Shown here piece by piece: positions 15,717 to 24,984 of a DNA stretch of 64,000 nt. The number at the start of each line of letters is the position of its first letter. Position 1 is the first letter of the stretch. The DNA is taken from assembly GCA_905233385.1 (NCBI GenBank), contig CAJOEH010000006.1, positions 1 through 64,000 on the forward strand, given 5' to 3'. The notes beneath the pieces are model-generated. The model made no database searches and was not told the DNA's origin. It was given only the letters and a program-made list of their open reading frames with translations. The translations under genes were made by a program, and so were the position numbers. This stretch comes from an uncultured Oscillospiraceae bacterium (GTDB taxonomy: Bacteria > Bacillota > Clostridia > Oscillospirales > Oscillospiraceae).

Positions 15717-16181
15717 CCCCGACCGTGTCATTGCGAGCCTGACGAAGTCAGGCGCGGCAATCTGTCCGTGTCAGGCGCGGCAATCTGTCCGTGTCAGGCG
15801 TGGTATCTGTTTCATATTACGAGAAAGTGTCCCATATCGATACGCACGGATTGCCCGCATAAAGCGGGCAATGACAGCGTTTCGGATGTCTGCGCCGCTA
15901 TGAAGACCTTCCAGTCAGGCAGGGAATCTGTCCGTTGCAGGGATGGTACTTCACCAAATTTTTTGAATCCTATCAGTCTGTCATTCCTCACATGGGGCAA
16001 TCTGTCCGTTGCAGGTGTGGTATCTGTTTCGTATTACGAGAAAGTGTCCCATATCGATACGCACGGATTGCCCGCATAAAGCGGGCAATGACAAGACTGC
16101 GAGTTCCTTGCGTTTTGGGCAAACGTTCTGTAACGATACGGACGGATTGCCACGCCGATTTCATCGACTCGCAATGACAAA
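15717..16181. repeat. Family A repeats in a gene-free gap (three partial copies)
   Basis: TGTCATTGCGAGCCTGACGAAG...GGCAATCTGTCC starts the block, CACGGATTGCCCGCATAAAGCGGGCAATGACA occurs twice (about 15845 and 16065), and GGACGGATTGCCACG...GACTCGCAATGACA ends it. The motif GTATCTGTTTCATATTACGAGAAAGTGTCCC is shared by two copies. No gene is supported between malQ and asd. Confidence 0.8.
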
Positions 16182-16202
16182 GATGGTGATTTTTATAAAG
16201 AA

Positions 16203-16237
16203 AGCGCGTGGCTGTGGAAACAGTCACGCGTTTTGTA
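16203..16237 (-). terminator. Terminator of asd
   Basis: On the minus strand CGCGTGACTG and CAGCCACGCG pair (one G-U type mismatch) and are followed by CTTTCTTTATAAAAAT. Confidence 0.65.
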
Positions 16238-16311
16238 TGCGGAAAAAGGGAAAAGGACGCAATCACGCCGCACAGATGCGGCACGGAAAGAAACCGCGAA
16301 AGTTCTGCGAA

Positions 16312-17319
16312 TCAGTCCTTCTCGAGCAGCAGCTCCGCGATCTGGACGGCGTTGGTCGCCGCGCCCTTGCGGACCTGGTCGCCGCAGCACCACAGGCACA
16401 GGCCGTTCTCGTCGGTCAGGTCGGGGCGGATGCGGCCGACGAAGACGATGTCCTGATCGGACGTTTCGAGCGGCATCGGGTACTCCTTCTTCGCCAGATC
16501 GTCCACGAGCTTGCAGCCGGGGGCGTTCGCGATCGCCTCGCGCGCCTGCTGCACGCTGACCGGGCGGTCAAAATGCAGCTGCACGGAGATCGAATGGCTG
16601 CGGACGACGGGCACGCGGACGCAGGTGCAGGAGACTTTCAGCTCCGGCAGGTGCATGATCTTGCGGCCCTCGTTCTGCATCTTCATTTCCTCGCTGGTGT
16701 AGCCCTCGAACTGCTCGCTGCCGATCTGCGGGATCAGGTTGTAGGCGATCTGGTGCGAGAAGACCTTCGGCTCGACTCTCTTGCCGAGGCGCAGGGCCTC
16801 GATCTCCTCCGCCAGCTCGATGGGGCCGCCCGCGCCCGCGCCGGACACCGCCTGATAGGTGGAGGCGATCATCGTGCGGATGGGGCTGATCGCGTTGAGC
16901 GCGTTCACCGCGGTCACGGTGATGATCGTGGAGCAGTTCGGGTTGGAGATGATGCCGTGGTGCAGTTTCGCGTCCTCGGGGTTGATCTCCGGGACGATCA
17001 GCGGCACGTTCGGGTCCATGCGGAACGCGGAGGAATTATCCACGAAGACCGCGCCCGCCCTGACGATGGCGGGGGCGAACTGCTTCGCGATCGCGTTCTC
17101 CGCCGCGCCGAGGACGATGTCCAGCCCCTCGAACGCGCTGTCGCAGGCCTCCTCAATCGTGATCGGCTTGCCCCGCCACTCCAAAACCTTGCCCGCGCTG
17201 CGGGCGCTGGCGAGCAGGTGCAGCTCCTTGACCGGGAACTTCCGCTCCGCCAGAATTTTCATCATTTCTCTGCCGACGGCGCCGGTCGCGCCGAGAATGG
17301 CAACCGTATATTCCTTCAT
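16312..17319 (-). CDS. asd: Aspartate-semialdehyde dehydrogenase
   Basis: A 335-residue enzyme that reduces aspartyl-4-phosphate to aspartate semialdehyde with NADPH, the branch point to lysine/diaminopimelate, threonine and methionine. The NADP-binding start VAILGATGAVGREMM, the catalytic cysteine in SNPNCSTI, and the substrate His region KVSCTCVRVPVVRSHSISV are all present. Length is normal. The ATG at 17319 follows GAGG by 7 bases; the track's GTG start is less likely. It lies 8 bases downstream of the lysC stop and is the third gene of hom-lysC-asd. Confidence 0.96.
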   Translation of the reverse strand: MKEYTVAILGATGAVGREMMKILAERKFPVKELHLLASARSAGKVLEWRGKPITIEEACDSAFEGLDIVLGAAENAIAKQFAPAIVRAGAVFVDNSSAFRMDPNVPLIVPEINPEDAKLHHGIISNPNCSTIITVTAVNALNAISPIRTMIASTYQAVSGAGAGGPIELAEEIEALRLGKRVEPKVFSHQIAYNLIPQIGSEQFEGYTSEEMKMQNEGRKIMHLPELKVSCTCVRVPVVRSHSISVQLHFDRPVSVQQAREAIANAPGCKLVDDLAKKEYPMPLETSDQDIVFVGRIRPDLTDENGLCLWCCGDQVRKGAATNAVQIAELLLEKD

Positions 17320-17327
17320 GCATTGCC

Positions 17328-18638
17328 TCACTTTACGAATGCGTCGTAGAGGACGCGGATGGTGGCGGCGTAGTCCTTTTCGTCCACGCCGACGAGGATA
17401 TTCAGCTCGTCCGGCCCCTGCGAGATCATGCGGATGTTGATCCCGCGCTCGCCGAGGGCGGCGAAGATCTTGCCGGAGGTGCCGGCACGGTAGGCCATTT
17501 TTCTGCCGACCGCCGCGACGATCGCGATATTGTCGGCGATCTTGATGCTGTCGGGATGGATCTTCGCGCGGATCTGACCGGTGACGGTGTACAGGTGCGG
17601 CGAGAGCTTCTCCGTCGGGACGACGAGGGAGATCACGTCGATGCCGGTCGGAGTGTAGCAGATCGGCACGGCGTTGTCCTCGAAAATTTCAACGATCGCG
17701 CGCAGAGTGCCGACCGCGCCGGCCATGCCCTTCTTGGAGATCGTGACGATCGAGAAGTCCTTCTTGCCCGCGATGCCGGTAATGAAACGCTGATTGTTCT
17801 TCTGATCGACGAACTCGTCGGAGATCAGCGTGCCGGGATGGTCGGGGTCGTTCGTGTTGCGGATGTTCAGCGGGATGTTCTTCTCGCGGACGGGGAAGAC
17901 CGTCATCTCGTGCAGGACCTGCGCGCCGCTGTAGGAGAGCTGGCGCAGCTCGCTGTAGGTCGCGCGCTCGATCGTCTTCGGGTTCTCGACGATGCGCGGG
18001 TCCGCCATCAGGATGCCGGAAACGTCCGTCCAGTTCTCATAGACGTCCGCGTTCAGCGCGGCCGCCGCGAGCGCGCCGGTGATGTCCGAGCCGCCGCGCG
18101 TCAGGGTGCGGATCTTGCCGTCGGGCATCAGGCCGTAGAAGCCGGGGATGACCGCGCCGCGGTCGGTGACCAGCGCGGCGAGCGCGGGATAGGACTTCTC
18201 CTGATCGACCGTGCCGTCGTAGTGGAAGAAGAGCCACTTCGTCGCGTCGATGAAGTCGAAGCCCAAATATTCCGCCATCAGCAGGGCGGAGAAGTATTCG
18301 CCGCGGGAGACCAGCTCCTCGCGGGAAATGCCGCTGTCCATCTTCTGCTTCAGGGCGGCGAACTCGCTCTCGAGGTCGGTCTTCAGGCCGAGCTCGTCGC
18401 GGATGGCGAGATAGCGGCCGCGGATGGTGTCGAAAATGCTGTCATAGGAAACGCCGTACTGCAAATGCGCGTGGCACAGGTAGAGCAGATCGGTGATCTT
18501 GTTGTCGTCGGAGAAGCGTTTGCCGGCGGCGGAAACGACCACCACGCGGCGGGCGGGATCGGCGCAGACGATGTCGCGCACCTTGCGGTACTGCTCCGCG
18601 TCCGCCATGGAGGTGCCGCCGAATTTCAATACTTTCAA
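17328..18638 (-). CDS. lysC: Aspartate kinase
   Basis: A 436-residue enzyme that phosphorylates aspartate, the first step of the pathway. The kinase domain (1-290) begins VLKFGGTSMADAEQY and has VVVSAAG and the aspartate-binding SRGEYFSALLMAEYL. The C-terminal 130 residues are two ACT domains (SIVTISKKGMAGAVGTLRAI; IAIVAAVGRKMAYRAGTSGK), so feedback inhibition by lysine and/or threonine is expected. It starts 12 bases after the hom stop, making a hom-lysC-asd operon. A reading-through leader controls all three; no T-box or lysine riboswitch is visible. Confidence 0.97.
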   Translation of the reverse strand: MKVLKFGGTSMADAEQYRKVRDIVCADPARRVVVVSAAGKRFSDDNKITDLLYLCHAHLQYGVSYDSIFDTIRGRYLAIRDELGLKTDLESEFAALKQKMDSGISREELVSRGEYFSALLMAEYLGFDFIDATKWLFFHYDGTVDQEKSYPALAALVTDRGAVIPGFYGLMPDGKIRTLTRGGSDITGALAAAALNADVYENWTDVSGILMADPRIVENPKTIERATYSELRQLSYSGAQVLHEMTVFPVREKNIPLNIRNTNDPDHPGTLISDEFVDQKNNQRFITGIAGKKDFSIVTISKKGMAGAVGTLRAIVEIFEDNAVPICYTPTGIDVISLVVPTEKLSPHLYTVTGQIRAKIHPDSIKIADNIAIVAAVGRKMAYRAGTSGKIFAALGERGINIRMISQGPDELNILVGVDEKDYAATIRVLYDAFVK

Positions 18639-18650
18639 GATATAACCTCC

Positions 18651-19808
18651 TTACCGAAGCGACGCGATGAAGCAGTCGGGATCGGTCTTCCTGCGTTCTT
18701 TCGCCCATTTGTGGATCTCGGGCACGGAGACGGGCGTGGTGATGATGCCGCAGTCGAGGATCTTATCCACCTTGCCCTGCAGCCACTTGTCGACGCCGCT
18801 CGTGCGGACGTAGTAGGCGCGGATGATGGTGGAATTGTCCACGTGCGCGGGCGTGAGCTGATCGGTGTAGAAGCCGCGCGCGCCGTCGAGCACGTCGACG
18901 CAGTCCTGCAGGACATTATATGCGGTCGGGTAGCGGCCTGCGCCCTGCCCGTAGAAGCTCTGCTTGCCGATGTGCTTGCCGGTCAGGGAGATCAGGTTGT
19001 AGTTCGTCGGAATGGCGGACTCGGGCATGGACGGCAGGGTGAGCGCCGGCTCGATGTAGGCGGCGATGCCGGTGTCCAGCTTGCGCGAGGCGGCGATCAG
19101 CTTGCACACGCGCCCTAAACGGCGGAAGACGGCGATGTCGGCGTCGGTGATGTGCTCGATGCCCTCGACCGCGACTTCATTCTCGTCGATCACGCAGCCG
19201 TAGCCGATGTTGGCGGAGATGACGAGCTTGCGGCGGATGTCCGCGCCGTTGAGGTCGTCCGCGGGATTCGCCTCCGCGTAGCCGAGGCGCTGCGCCTCCG
19301 TGAGGGCGGCGTCGAAGCTGCCGCCGGTGCGGTGCATGGTGTCGAGGATGAAGTTGGTCGTGCCGTTCATGATGCCGCTGATGCGGATGACCGGCTCCTG
19401 CTCGGCGCAGCGTTTCAGGCTCGTCAGCCACGGGATGCCGCCGCCTGCCGCCGCGGTGCAGCGCAGGGCGACGCCCTTCTCCATCGCGAGCGAGACGAGC
19501 TCGGTGTAGTGCTTCGCGATCAGCAGCTTGTTGGCGGTGACGACGTGCTTGCCCGCCTGCAAGGCGCCCTTGACCCACTCGTAGGCCGGGTGCAGACCGC
19601 CGATGACCTCCACGATGGCGTCGATCGTCTCGTCCGCGTAGATGTCCTCGATATTCTTCACGATCGGGCAGGTCACGTCCTCGGGGACGATCAGGCTCAT
19701 CGCGCAGGCGACTTCCATGTCGTCGCGGCGGCGGAGGAAGTCGTAAACGCCGTAACCGACGGTGCCGAGCCCCAGCAGCGCGACCCGCAGCTTCCTGTTT
19801 TCACTCAT
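18651..19808 (-). CDS. hom: Homoserine dehydrogenase
   Basis: A 385-residue NAD(P)-dependent enzyme converting aspartate semialdehyde to homoserine. The Rossmann start RVALLGLGTVGYGVYDFL, TANKLLIAKH and the active region GIMNGTTNFIL...GYAEANPADDLNGADIRRKL are clear. The C-terminus ends shortly after the catalytic fold, without the ACT domain found in longer forms, so threonine control may rest on LysC. The ATG at 19808 follows AGAAGG by 7 bases; the 33 extra residues in the track ORF lie upstream of it. It is first in the operon and divergent from thrC, the enzyme two steps later. Confidence 0.96.
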   Translation of the reverse strand: MSENRKLRVALLGLGTVGYGVYDFLRRRDDMEVACAMSLIVPEDVTCPIVKNIEDIYADETIDAIVEVIGGLHPAYEWVKGALQAGKHVVTANKLLIAKHYTELVSLAMEKGVALRCTAAAGGGIPWLTSLKRCAEQEPVIRISGIMNGTTNFILDTMHRTGGSFDAALTEAQRLGYAEANPADDLNGADIRRKLVISANIGYGCVIDENEVAVEGIEHITDADIAVFRRLGRVCKLIAASRKLDTGIAAYIEPALTLPSMPESAIPTNYNLISLTGKHIGKQSFYGQGAGRYPTAYNVLQDCVDVLDGARGFYTDQLTPAHVDNSTIIRAYYVRTSGVDKWLQGKVDKILDCGIITTPVSVPEIHKWAKERRKTDPDCFIASLR

Positions 19809-19872
19809 ACAAACGCCTTCTTTCAAGGGCAAGTGTCCGCCGTAGAAAAACACTTGCATTTTCTTGAAAAAC

Positions 19873-19901
19873 AGTATATCATATAGAGCAGAAAAACGCA
19901 A
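19873..19901 (-). promoter_or_regulatory. Promoter of hom-lysC-asd
   Basis: On the minus strand TTGCGT (19896-19901), a 17-bp spacer, and TATACT (19873-19878), about 70 bases before the hom start. Confidence 0.6.
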
Positions 19902-19956
19902 GCACAAAAATCAGCAAAAAACGATGGAAAATCCACGCGAAAGACAGGGTGATTCT

Positions 19957-21405
19957 ATGAAATATCAGAGCACGAGAAACGCGAGTATCACGAATAGCTC
20001 GACGGCGGCGGTCCTGCAGGGACTGGCCGACGACGGCGGCCTGTTCATCACAAAGGAGTTTTCCGGCTTCGACTGGCGCGGCACGCTCGAGCTTAGCACC
20101 TTCGGGATGGCGGAAAAGATCCTCGGCGCGCTTCTGCCCGATTTCGACGATATGCACGAGCTGGTGCGCCGCGCCTACACCGGCAAATTCGAGACCGACG
20201 AGCTGACGCCGCTGGTGAAGGTCGGCGACCGCTATATTTTAGAGCTGTTCCGCGGCCCGACCTCGGCGTTCAAGGACGTCGCCCTGTCGATGCTCCCGCA
20301 GCTCATCACGGCGGCGCGGACACAGGAGGGCGTGACGGACGAGATCCTGATCCTCACGGCGACCTCCGGCGACACCGGCAAGGCCGCGCTCGCGGGCTTC
20401 CGCGACGTGCCCGGCACGAAGATCATCGTCTTCTACCCCGACGAGGGCGTCTCGAAGGTGCAGAAGGCGCAGATGGTCACGCAGGAGGGCGGAAACGTCT
20501 GCGTCTGCGCGGTGCGCGGCAATTTTGACGACACGCAGACCGGCGTGAAGGCGATCTTCGCCGCCGGCGTGCCGGCCGGCTGCGGCGTGCGGCTCTCGTC
20601 CGCGAATTCGATCAACATCGGCAGGCTCGCCCCGCAGGTGGTCTACTATTTCAAGGCGTACGCCGACCTCCTGTGCGAAGGCAGAATTGCAGCGGGCGAG
20701 CCGGTGGACTACGTCGTGCCGACGGGCAACTTCGGCGACATTTTAGCGGGCTATCTTGCCAAGAAGATGGGCCTGCCGGTCGGGAAGCTGATCTGCGCCT
20801 CCAACCGCAACGACGTGCTGACGGACTTCCTGCGCACCGGTACTTACGACCGCCGCAGACCGTTTTACAAGACCCTCTCGCCGTCCATGGACATCCTCGT
20901 TTCGAGCAATCTCGAGCGTCTGTTATATTTAATGTGCGAAAATGAAGCCGAGGTCGCGGACTACATGCGCGCTCTGAATGAGGGCGGCGCGTACACCGTC
21001 TCCGCCGCGATGCTGGAAAAACTGCACGCGGAGTTCGGCTACGGCTGCTGCGACGACGAGGAGACGAAAGCGGCGATCGGCCGGGTCTGGAAGGCGCACG
21101 GCTACCTGATGGACACCCACACCGCCGTCGCGTGGAAGGTCGCCGAGGACTACGAGAGCGACAAGCCCGTGGTCGTCCTGTCCACGGCCTCGCCGTATAA
21201 ATTCCCGACGGCGGTGCTCTCCGCCATCGGCGGCGACGTGCGCGGCGACGAATTTGAAATCATGGATCGCCTGCACGACCTGACCGGCGTGCCCGTCCCG
21301 CAGGGACTGGCGACCCTGCGCACGAAGGAAGTGCGACACACCGACGTCATCGACCGCGACGCGATGCAGGCCTACGTCCTCGGCAAAATCGCGCATTGGA
21401 AATAG
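19957..21405 (+). CDS. thrC: Threonine synthase
   Basis: A 482-residue PLP enzyme that makes threonine from phosphohomoserine. The N-terminal signature STRNASITNSSTAAVLQGLADDGGLFI and the PLP lysine in GPTSAFKDVALSM are typical of the long threonine synthase class. TSGDTGKAA and VVPTGNFGDILAGY bind the cofactor phosphate. The ATG at 19957 has AGGGTGA upstream. No homoserine kinase (thrB) is in the window. It is divergent from hom-lysC-asd, so regulation may be shared through the 148-bp intergenic region. A family E hairpin follows the stop. Confidence 0.96.
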   Translation: MKYQSTRNASITNSSTAAVLQGLADDGGLFITKEFSGFDWRGTLELSTFGMAEKILGALLPDFDDMHELVRRAYTGKFETDELTPLVKVGDRYILELFRGPTSAFKDVALSMLPQLITAARTQEGVTDEILILTATSGDTGKAALAGFRDVPGTKIIVFYPDEGVSKVQKAQMVTQEGGNVCVCAVRGNFDDTQTGVKAIFAAGVPAGCGVRLSSANSINIGRLAPQVVYYFKAYADLLCEGRIAAGEPVDYVVPTGNFGDILAGYLAKKMGLPVGKLICASNRNDVLTDFLRTGTYDRRRPFYKTLSPSMDILVSSNLERLLYLMCENEAEVADYMRALNEGGAYTVSAAMLEKLHAEFGYGCCDDEETKAAIGRVWKAHGYLMDTHTAVAWKVAEDYESDKPVVVLSTASPYKFPTAVLSAIGGDVRGDEFEIMDRLHDLTGVPVPQGLATLRTKEVRHTDVIDRDAMQAYVLGKIAHWK

Positions 21406-21412
21406 CGTTTAT

Positions 21413-21438
21413 GTTTACCATAATATAATTATGTAAAC
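21413..21438 (+). repeat. Family E 26-bp hairpin, copy 3
   Basis: GTTTAC-C-ATAAT-ATA-ATTAT-GTAAAC, 8 bases after the thrC stop. It could reduce readthrough but lacks a clear T tract. Confidence 0.75.
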
Positions 21439-21489
21439 CGACAGGTGATAGACGGCGCACCCGATTCGGGGCAAGCAGACGACTGCAAC

Positions 21490-21690
21490 CGTGTCATTGC
21501 GAGCAGCGAAGCTGCGTGGGTGCGCAGCCGTTGGCGGCTTTGCCGCCTTACGGATGCGGCCTACCCCTTGCGGGTGCAATCTGTCCGCAGCAGCGTTGGA
21601 CAATCTCCGTAATACGATGCAGTTCCCAGATTTGCAACGGACAGATTCCCTGCCCGGCTTTGCCGGGCGGGAATGACAAAATTCAGCGTT
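21490..21690. repeat. Family A repeat carrying module N
   Basis: TGTCATTGCGAGCAGCGAAGCTGCGTGG is followed by module N (GTGCGCAGCCGTTGGCGG ... CCCTTGCGGGTGC) placed directly before AATCTGTCCG. The right end is CGGACAGATTCC...CGGGAATGACA. Confidence 0.75.
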
Positions 21691-21779
21691 GTCTCACGTC
21701 CTGTCATTGCCCGACTTGTTCGGGCAATCCGTGCGCTGCAGCGAGGGACACTTTTACGATACATGCTCTCTATGCGTAT

Positions 21780-22170
21780 ATTCGGCGGGCGGCCAATGGG
21801 CGCCCCTGCTGGCGTAGGGAGGCGTTCCCTGACGCCTCCGTATCCTGTGCGAGAATCCGCTTTGCCCTTTGCGGAGGCATGAGGGCATGCCTCCCTACGG
21901 ATTGAAACAAATACGTTGTTGCGCGTAGGGAGGCGTCCCCTGACGCCTCCGTATCCTGTGCGAGAATCCGCTTTGCTCTTTGCGGAGGCATGAGGGCATG
22001 CCTCCCTACGGATTGAAACAAATACGATGTAGCGCGTAGGGAGGCGTTCCCTGACGCCTCCGTATCTTGTGCATGAATCCGCGTCGCCCTTTGCGGAGGC
22101 ATGAGGGCATGCCTCCCTACGGATTGAAACAAATACGTTGTTGCGCGTAGGGAACGGCCTGCGTGCCGTT
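21780..22170. repeat. Family B repeats, three tandem 111-bp copies plus a truncated one
   Basis: CGTAGGGAGGCGTYCCCTGACGCC starts at 21813, 21924 and 22035, and CGTAGGGAACGG at 22146. Each copy ends GGAGGCATGAGGGCATGCCTCCCTACGG. Within a copy the ends are inverted. A variant GGGCGGCCAATGGGCGCCC precedes them. The long minus-strand ORFs called here come from the 111-bp (37-codon) period and are not supported as genes. Confidence 0.82.
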
Positions 22171-22199
22171 CCGAAAACACCGCAGACGAAGGATATATA

Positions 22200-22225
22200 G
22201 TTAACCATAATATATTTATGTAAAC
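22200..22225 (+). repeat. Family E 26-bp hairpin, copy 4 (dapF leader)
   Basis: GTTAACCATAATATATTTAT plus GTAAAC, 18 bases before the dapF start and just ahead of its ribosome binding site. Confidence 0.72.
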
Positions 22226-22243
22226 CTGCAAAGGGGAGATCAA

Positions 22244-23047
22244 ATGAAATTCTATAAATACTGCGGGGCGGGGAATGATTTTGTCCTGCTCGATTGGCGC
22301 GACCGTGCGGGCGCGGTGAACGAGAGCGACCTGCCCGCGCTGGCGAGACGGCTGTGCGACCGCCATTTCGGCGTCGGCGCGGACGGCCTGATGCTCGTCC
22401 TGCCGCCGGAGCGCGGCGGCGACTGCAAAATGCTCTTCTTCAACAACGACGGCTCGACCGCCGAGATGTGCGGCAACGGCGCGCGGTGCATCTGCAAGTT
22501 CTGCCATGACTTCGGGCATGCGGGCGACGCGCCGCGGATCGAAACGCCCGCGGGGCTCGTGACCGGCGCGCGCGTGGACGAGGATCGCTACCGCGTGCGG
22601 CTAAATCCGCCGCGGAATATTCGCTTGAACACCTCGGCGGCGGGTCTGACCTGCGACTATCTGGAGCTCGGCGACCCGGGCATTCCGCACGCGGTGATCC
22701 TGACCGACCTTTCGCAGGATCGCGACGCGCTGCGGCAGCTCGCGCGGACGGTGCGATATGCGCCGGAGTTCCCGCGCGGCGCGAACGTCAATCTCTGCGC
22801 TCTGACCGGCGAGAACGAGGTGCGCCTGCTGACCTACGAGCGCGGCGTGGAGGATTTCACCCTCGCCTGCGGCACCGGCAACGGCGCGACGGCCGCCGCG
22901 CTGACCCTGCGCGGCCTGATCGGCGGGAAGGGAACGAGGATCGTCAACGACGGCGGCACGCTGGCGGTTGACATAACACCGGGAGACCCCGTCGGGATCG
23001 ACCTGACCGGCGACGCGCGTCTGGTCTTCACCGGGGAGATCGAATAA
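22244..23047 (+). CDS. dapF: Diaminopimelate epimerase
   Basis: A 267-residue cofactor-free epimerase that turns LL- into meso-diaminopimelate for peptidoglycan and lysine. Both catalytic cysteines are visible: NNDGSTAEMCGNGARC and FTLACGTGNGATA. The opening KFYKYCGAGNDFVLLDW is diagnostic. AAGGGGAG precedes the start. The gene stands alone between repeats, close to the other aspartate-pathway genes but not cotranscribed, and is followed by a good terminator. Confidence 0.97.
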   Translation: MKFYKYCGAGNDFVLLDWRDRAGAVNESDLPALARRLCDRHFGVGADGLMLVLPPERGGDCKMLFFNNDGSTAEMCGNGARCICKFCHDFGHAGDAPRIETPAGLVTGARVDEDRYRVRLNPPRNIRLNTSAAGLTCDYLELGDPGIPHAVILTDLSQDRDALRQLARTVRYAPEFPRGANVNLCALTGENEVRLLTYERGVEDFTLACGTGNGATAAALTLRGLIGGKGTRIVNDGGTLAVDITPGDPVGIDLTGDARLVFTGEIE

Positions 23048-23051
23048 CAAA

Positions 23052-23081
23052 AGCGAGGCTGAATTTCAGCCTCGTTTTTTG
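23052..23081 (+). terminator. Terminator of dapF
   Basis: CGAGGCTGA and TCAGCCTCG form a stem followed by TTTTTT. Confidence 0.88.
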
Positions 23082-23095
23082 CGCGGCCCGTCAGG

Positions 23096-23535
23096 GGTGT
23101 CATTGCGAGGTCGCGCAGCGACCGTGGCAATCCGTCCGTCTCAAGGCGGGACACTTTACCGAAAATGGAACAATTCCCCGAAGTGTGTCATTGCCCGATT
23201 TGTTCGGGCAATCTGTGCCTCTCAATATGGAACAGTTGTACATTATATGCTGCAGATGCCATCCTTGCAGCGGACAGATTGCCGCGGCCGCAAGCGGCCT
23301 CGCAATGACACGACGGGGATCTGCGATCATTGCACGGCAAAAGGCGCGCTCCGCCGGAGCGCGCCTTTTGTGTGATTCGCCTTGCGGCGAGGAAACCTGT
23401 TGTGTCTTTGCATTGCACATTTTGAAAGTTTCCCGCATTGGTACGGACAGATTGCACCCGCAGGGGGTACGCCGCATCCGTAAGGCGGCAAAGCCGCCGA
23501 CGGCTGCGCAGCCCGGACAAGCCGGGCAATGACAG
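23096..23535. repeat. Family A repeats, two copies, the second with module N
   Basis: Copy 1 runs from TGTCATTGCGAGGTCGCGCAGCG to GGCCTCGCAATGACA (23096-23310). A hairpin GGCGCGCTCCGCCGGAGCGCGCC follows. Copy 2 (23440-23535) contains GGACAGATTGC, module N (ACCCGCAGGGGGTACGCC...), and CCGGGCAATGACAG. I see no gene in this 540-base gap. Confidence 0.78.
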
Positions 23536-23591
23536 ACGGGGGTGTTCTTGATTGCACATTGTGCATTATGCATTGCGCATTGTGCCTTGCC

Positions 23592-24923
23592 TTACGGCTC
23601 GAAGGTGTCCTCCGGGAGGATGATCGTCTCGTGCGGGACGTCCTCGTCCGCTTCCTGCGCCGCGCCGTCCGCCGCCGCCATCATCGAGACGAGATCAAAC
23701 ACGCGCATTCTCGAGAAGTAGAACGTGACGGGATAGGCGGCGTAGATGTCGTCGATCATGGCGTTGACGACGTCCTCGATCCAGCCCTTCTCCTCGGTCT
23801 GGCCGACGAAGAACATGATGTGATAGCCGTAGGTGGTCTTGACGATGCCGGTGTCGCCGTAGGTGCGGGACGGGTCGAACGACCAGTCCGAGAACTCCCG
23901 GACCATCGTGGAGGCCTTGAAGTCTTCGTACAGGCCGCCGTTCGAGCTGGAGCCGCCGTCGGCGGACTTCTCGTTGGCGAGATCGGCGAAGTTGTCCTCC
24001 GTGGGGTTCTGCTGCCACTGCGCGAGGATCTCATTGGCGGTCGCTTCCGCGGCAGCCCAGGCCTCGTCGGAGTAGTTGCCGTCCGCGTCCTGCTCGCCCT
24101 CGGGCTGGATCAGGATGTGGCGCACGCCGACGTTATTCGCCTTCTTCACGTTCTTTTCCGCAAAGAAGTCGATATGCGCGTCGTAGTAAGCGCCCGCGGC
24201 CGCCTCGTCGGTGTTCTCCATCAGATAGGTGTAGTAGGAGTTGGCGGTGATATAGAGCTTGACGTATTCGTAGTAGTCCTCCAGATCGACGCCCGGGCCG
24301 AAGTTGTCCTGCATATACGCCGTCGCGCTTTCATAGCCGTTCTCCGCCGCGCCGGACGCAATGCTGCCGTTGGGGTCGAGGATGTCGTCGAGCGTCGCCT
24401 GCTCCTCGTCGGTGATGGTGTAGCCGGCGTCGATCGCCGCGCGGCAGAGGGCGTACTGCTGCGCGAAGCCTTCCGTCGCGCTCTCGAGGAAGTACTGCTC
24501 CCAGGTGCGGTTCTCCGTCAGGGAGGGCTGCTCCGCCAGCGGCGTGTAGGCGTCCAGGCCGAAGTAGTCGGCGTAGCTGCCGTAGTAGTTCATGAAGTTG
24601 AAGAATTCCAGCCAGTAGATGAACTGCAGCATGCTGTTGTTCATCGCGGGATTGCCGTCCGCGTCGACCGCGACGACGGCAGACATGTTCGCGTCGTGGG
24701 GCGAAGCCTCGCTGACGGCGTAGTTGCTCCGCACGGTAACGTCCTCGCCGTCGGAGACCGGCGTGTCGATCGGGTCGGAGACGGGGGCGGTTTCCGTCGG
24801 GGGCTCGGCCTGGCTGTCAGTCGGCGTCTCGCTCTGCGCCGGGTCGGTCTGACCGCAGGCAGTCAGCGCGCCGAACGCCATGCACGCAGCAAGCAGCAGC
24901 GCAATCAGTTTCTTGATGTTCAT
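23592..24923 (-). CDS. Peptidyl-prolyl isomerase lipoprotein (PrsA/PpiC type)
   Basis: A 443-residue lipoprotein (lipobox LTAC near residue 22) with a Thr/Pro/Ser-rich spacer. The N-terminal half is a helical chaperone-like region (NNSMLQFIYWLEFFNFMNYYG). Around residues 265-380 is a parvulin (PpiC) domain: NNVGVRHILIQPEGEQ, SADGGSSSNGGLYEDF and TTYGYHIMFFV. It should help fold exported proteins at the outer face of the membrane, like PrsA. The tail after about 400 is extra. It is separated from the downstream lipoprotein gene by 61 bases on the same strand and has GGAG before the start. Confidence 0.88.
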   Translation of the reverse strand: MNIKKLIALLLAACMAFGALTACGQTDPAQSETPTDSQAEPPTETAPVSDPIDTPVSDGEDVTVRSNYAVSEASPHDANMSAVVAVDADGNPAMNNSMLQFIYWLEFFNFMNYYGSYADYFGLDAYTPLAEQPSLTENRTWEQYFLESATEGFAQQYALCRAAIDAGYTITDEEQATLDDILDPNGSIASGAAENGYESATAYMQDNFGPGVDLEDYYEYVKLYITANSYYTYLMENTDEAAAGAYYDAHIDFFAEKNVKKANNVGVRHILIQPEGEQDADGNYSDEAWAAAEATANEILAQWQQNPTEDNFADLANEKSADGGSSSNGGLYEDFKASTMVREFSDWSFDPSRTYGDTGIVKTTYGYHIMFFVGQTEEKGWIEDVVNAMIDDIYAAYPVTFYFSRMRVFDLVSMMAAADGAAQEADEDVPHETIILPEDTFEP

Positions 24924-24984
24924 AGGGGTTCTCCTTTGTCGTTGATTGCCATATCATAGCACATCCGCAGCCGGATTGCAACGG

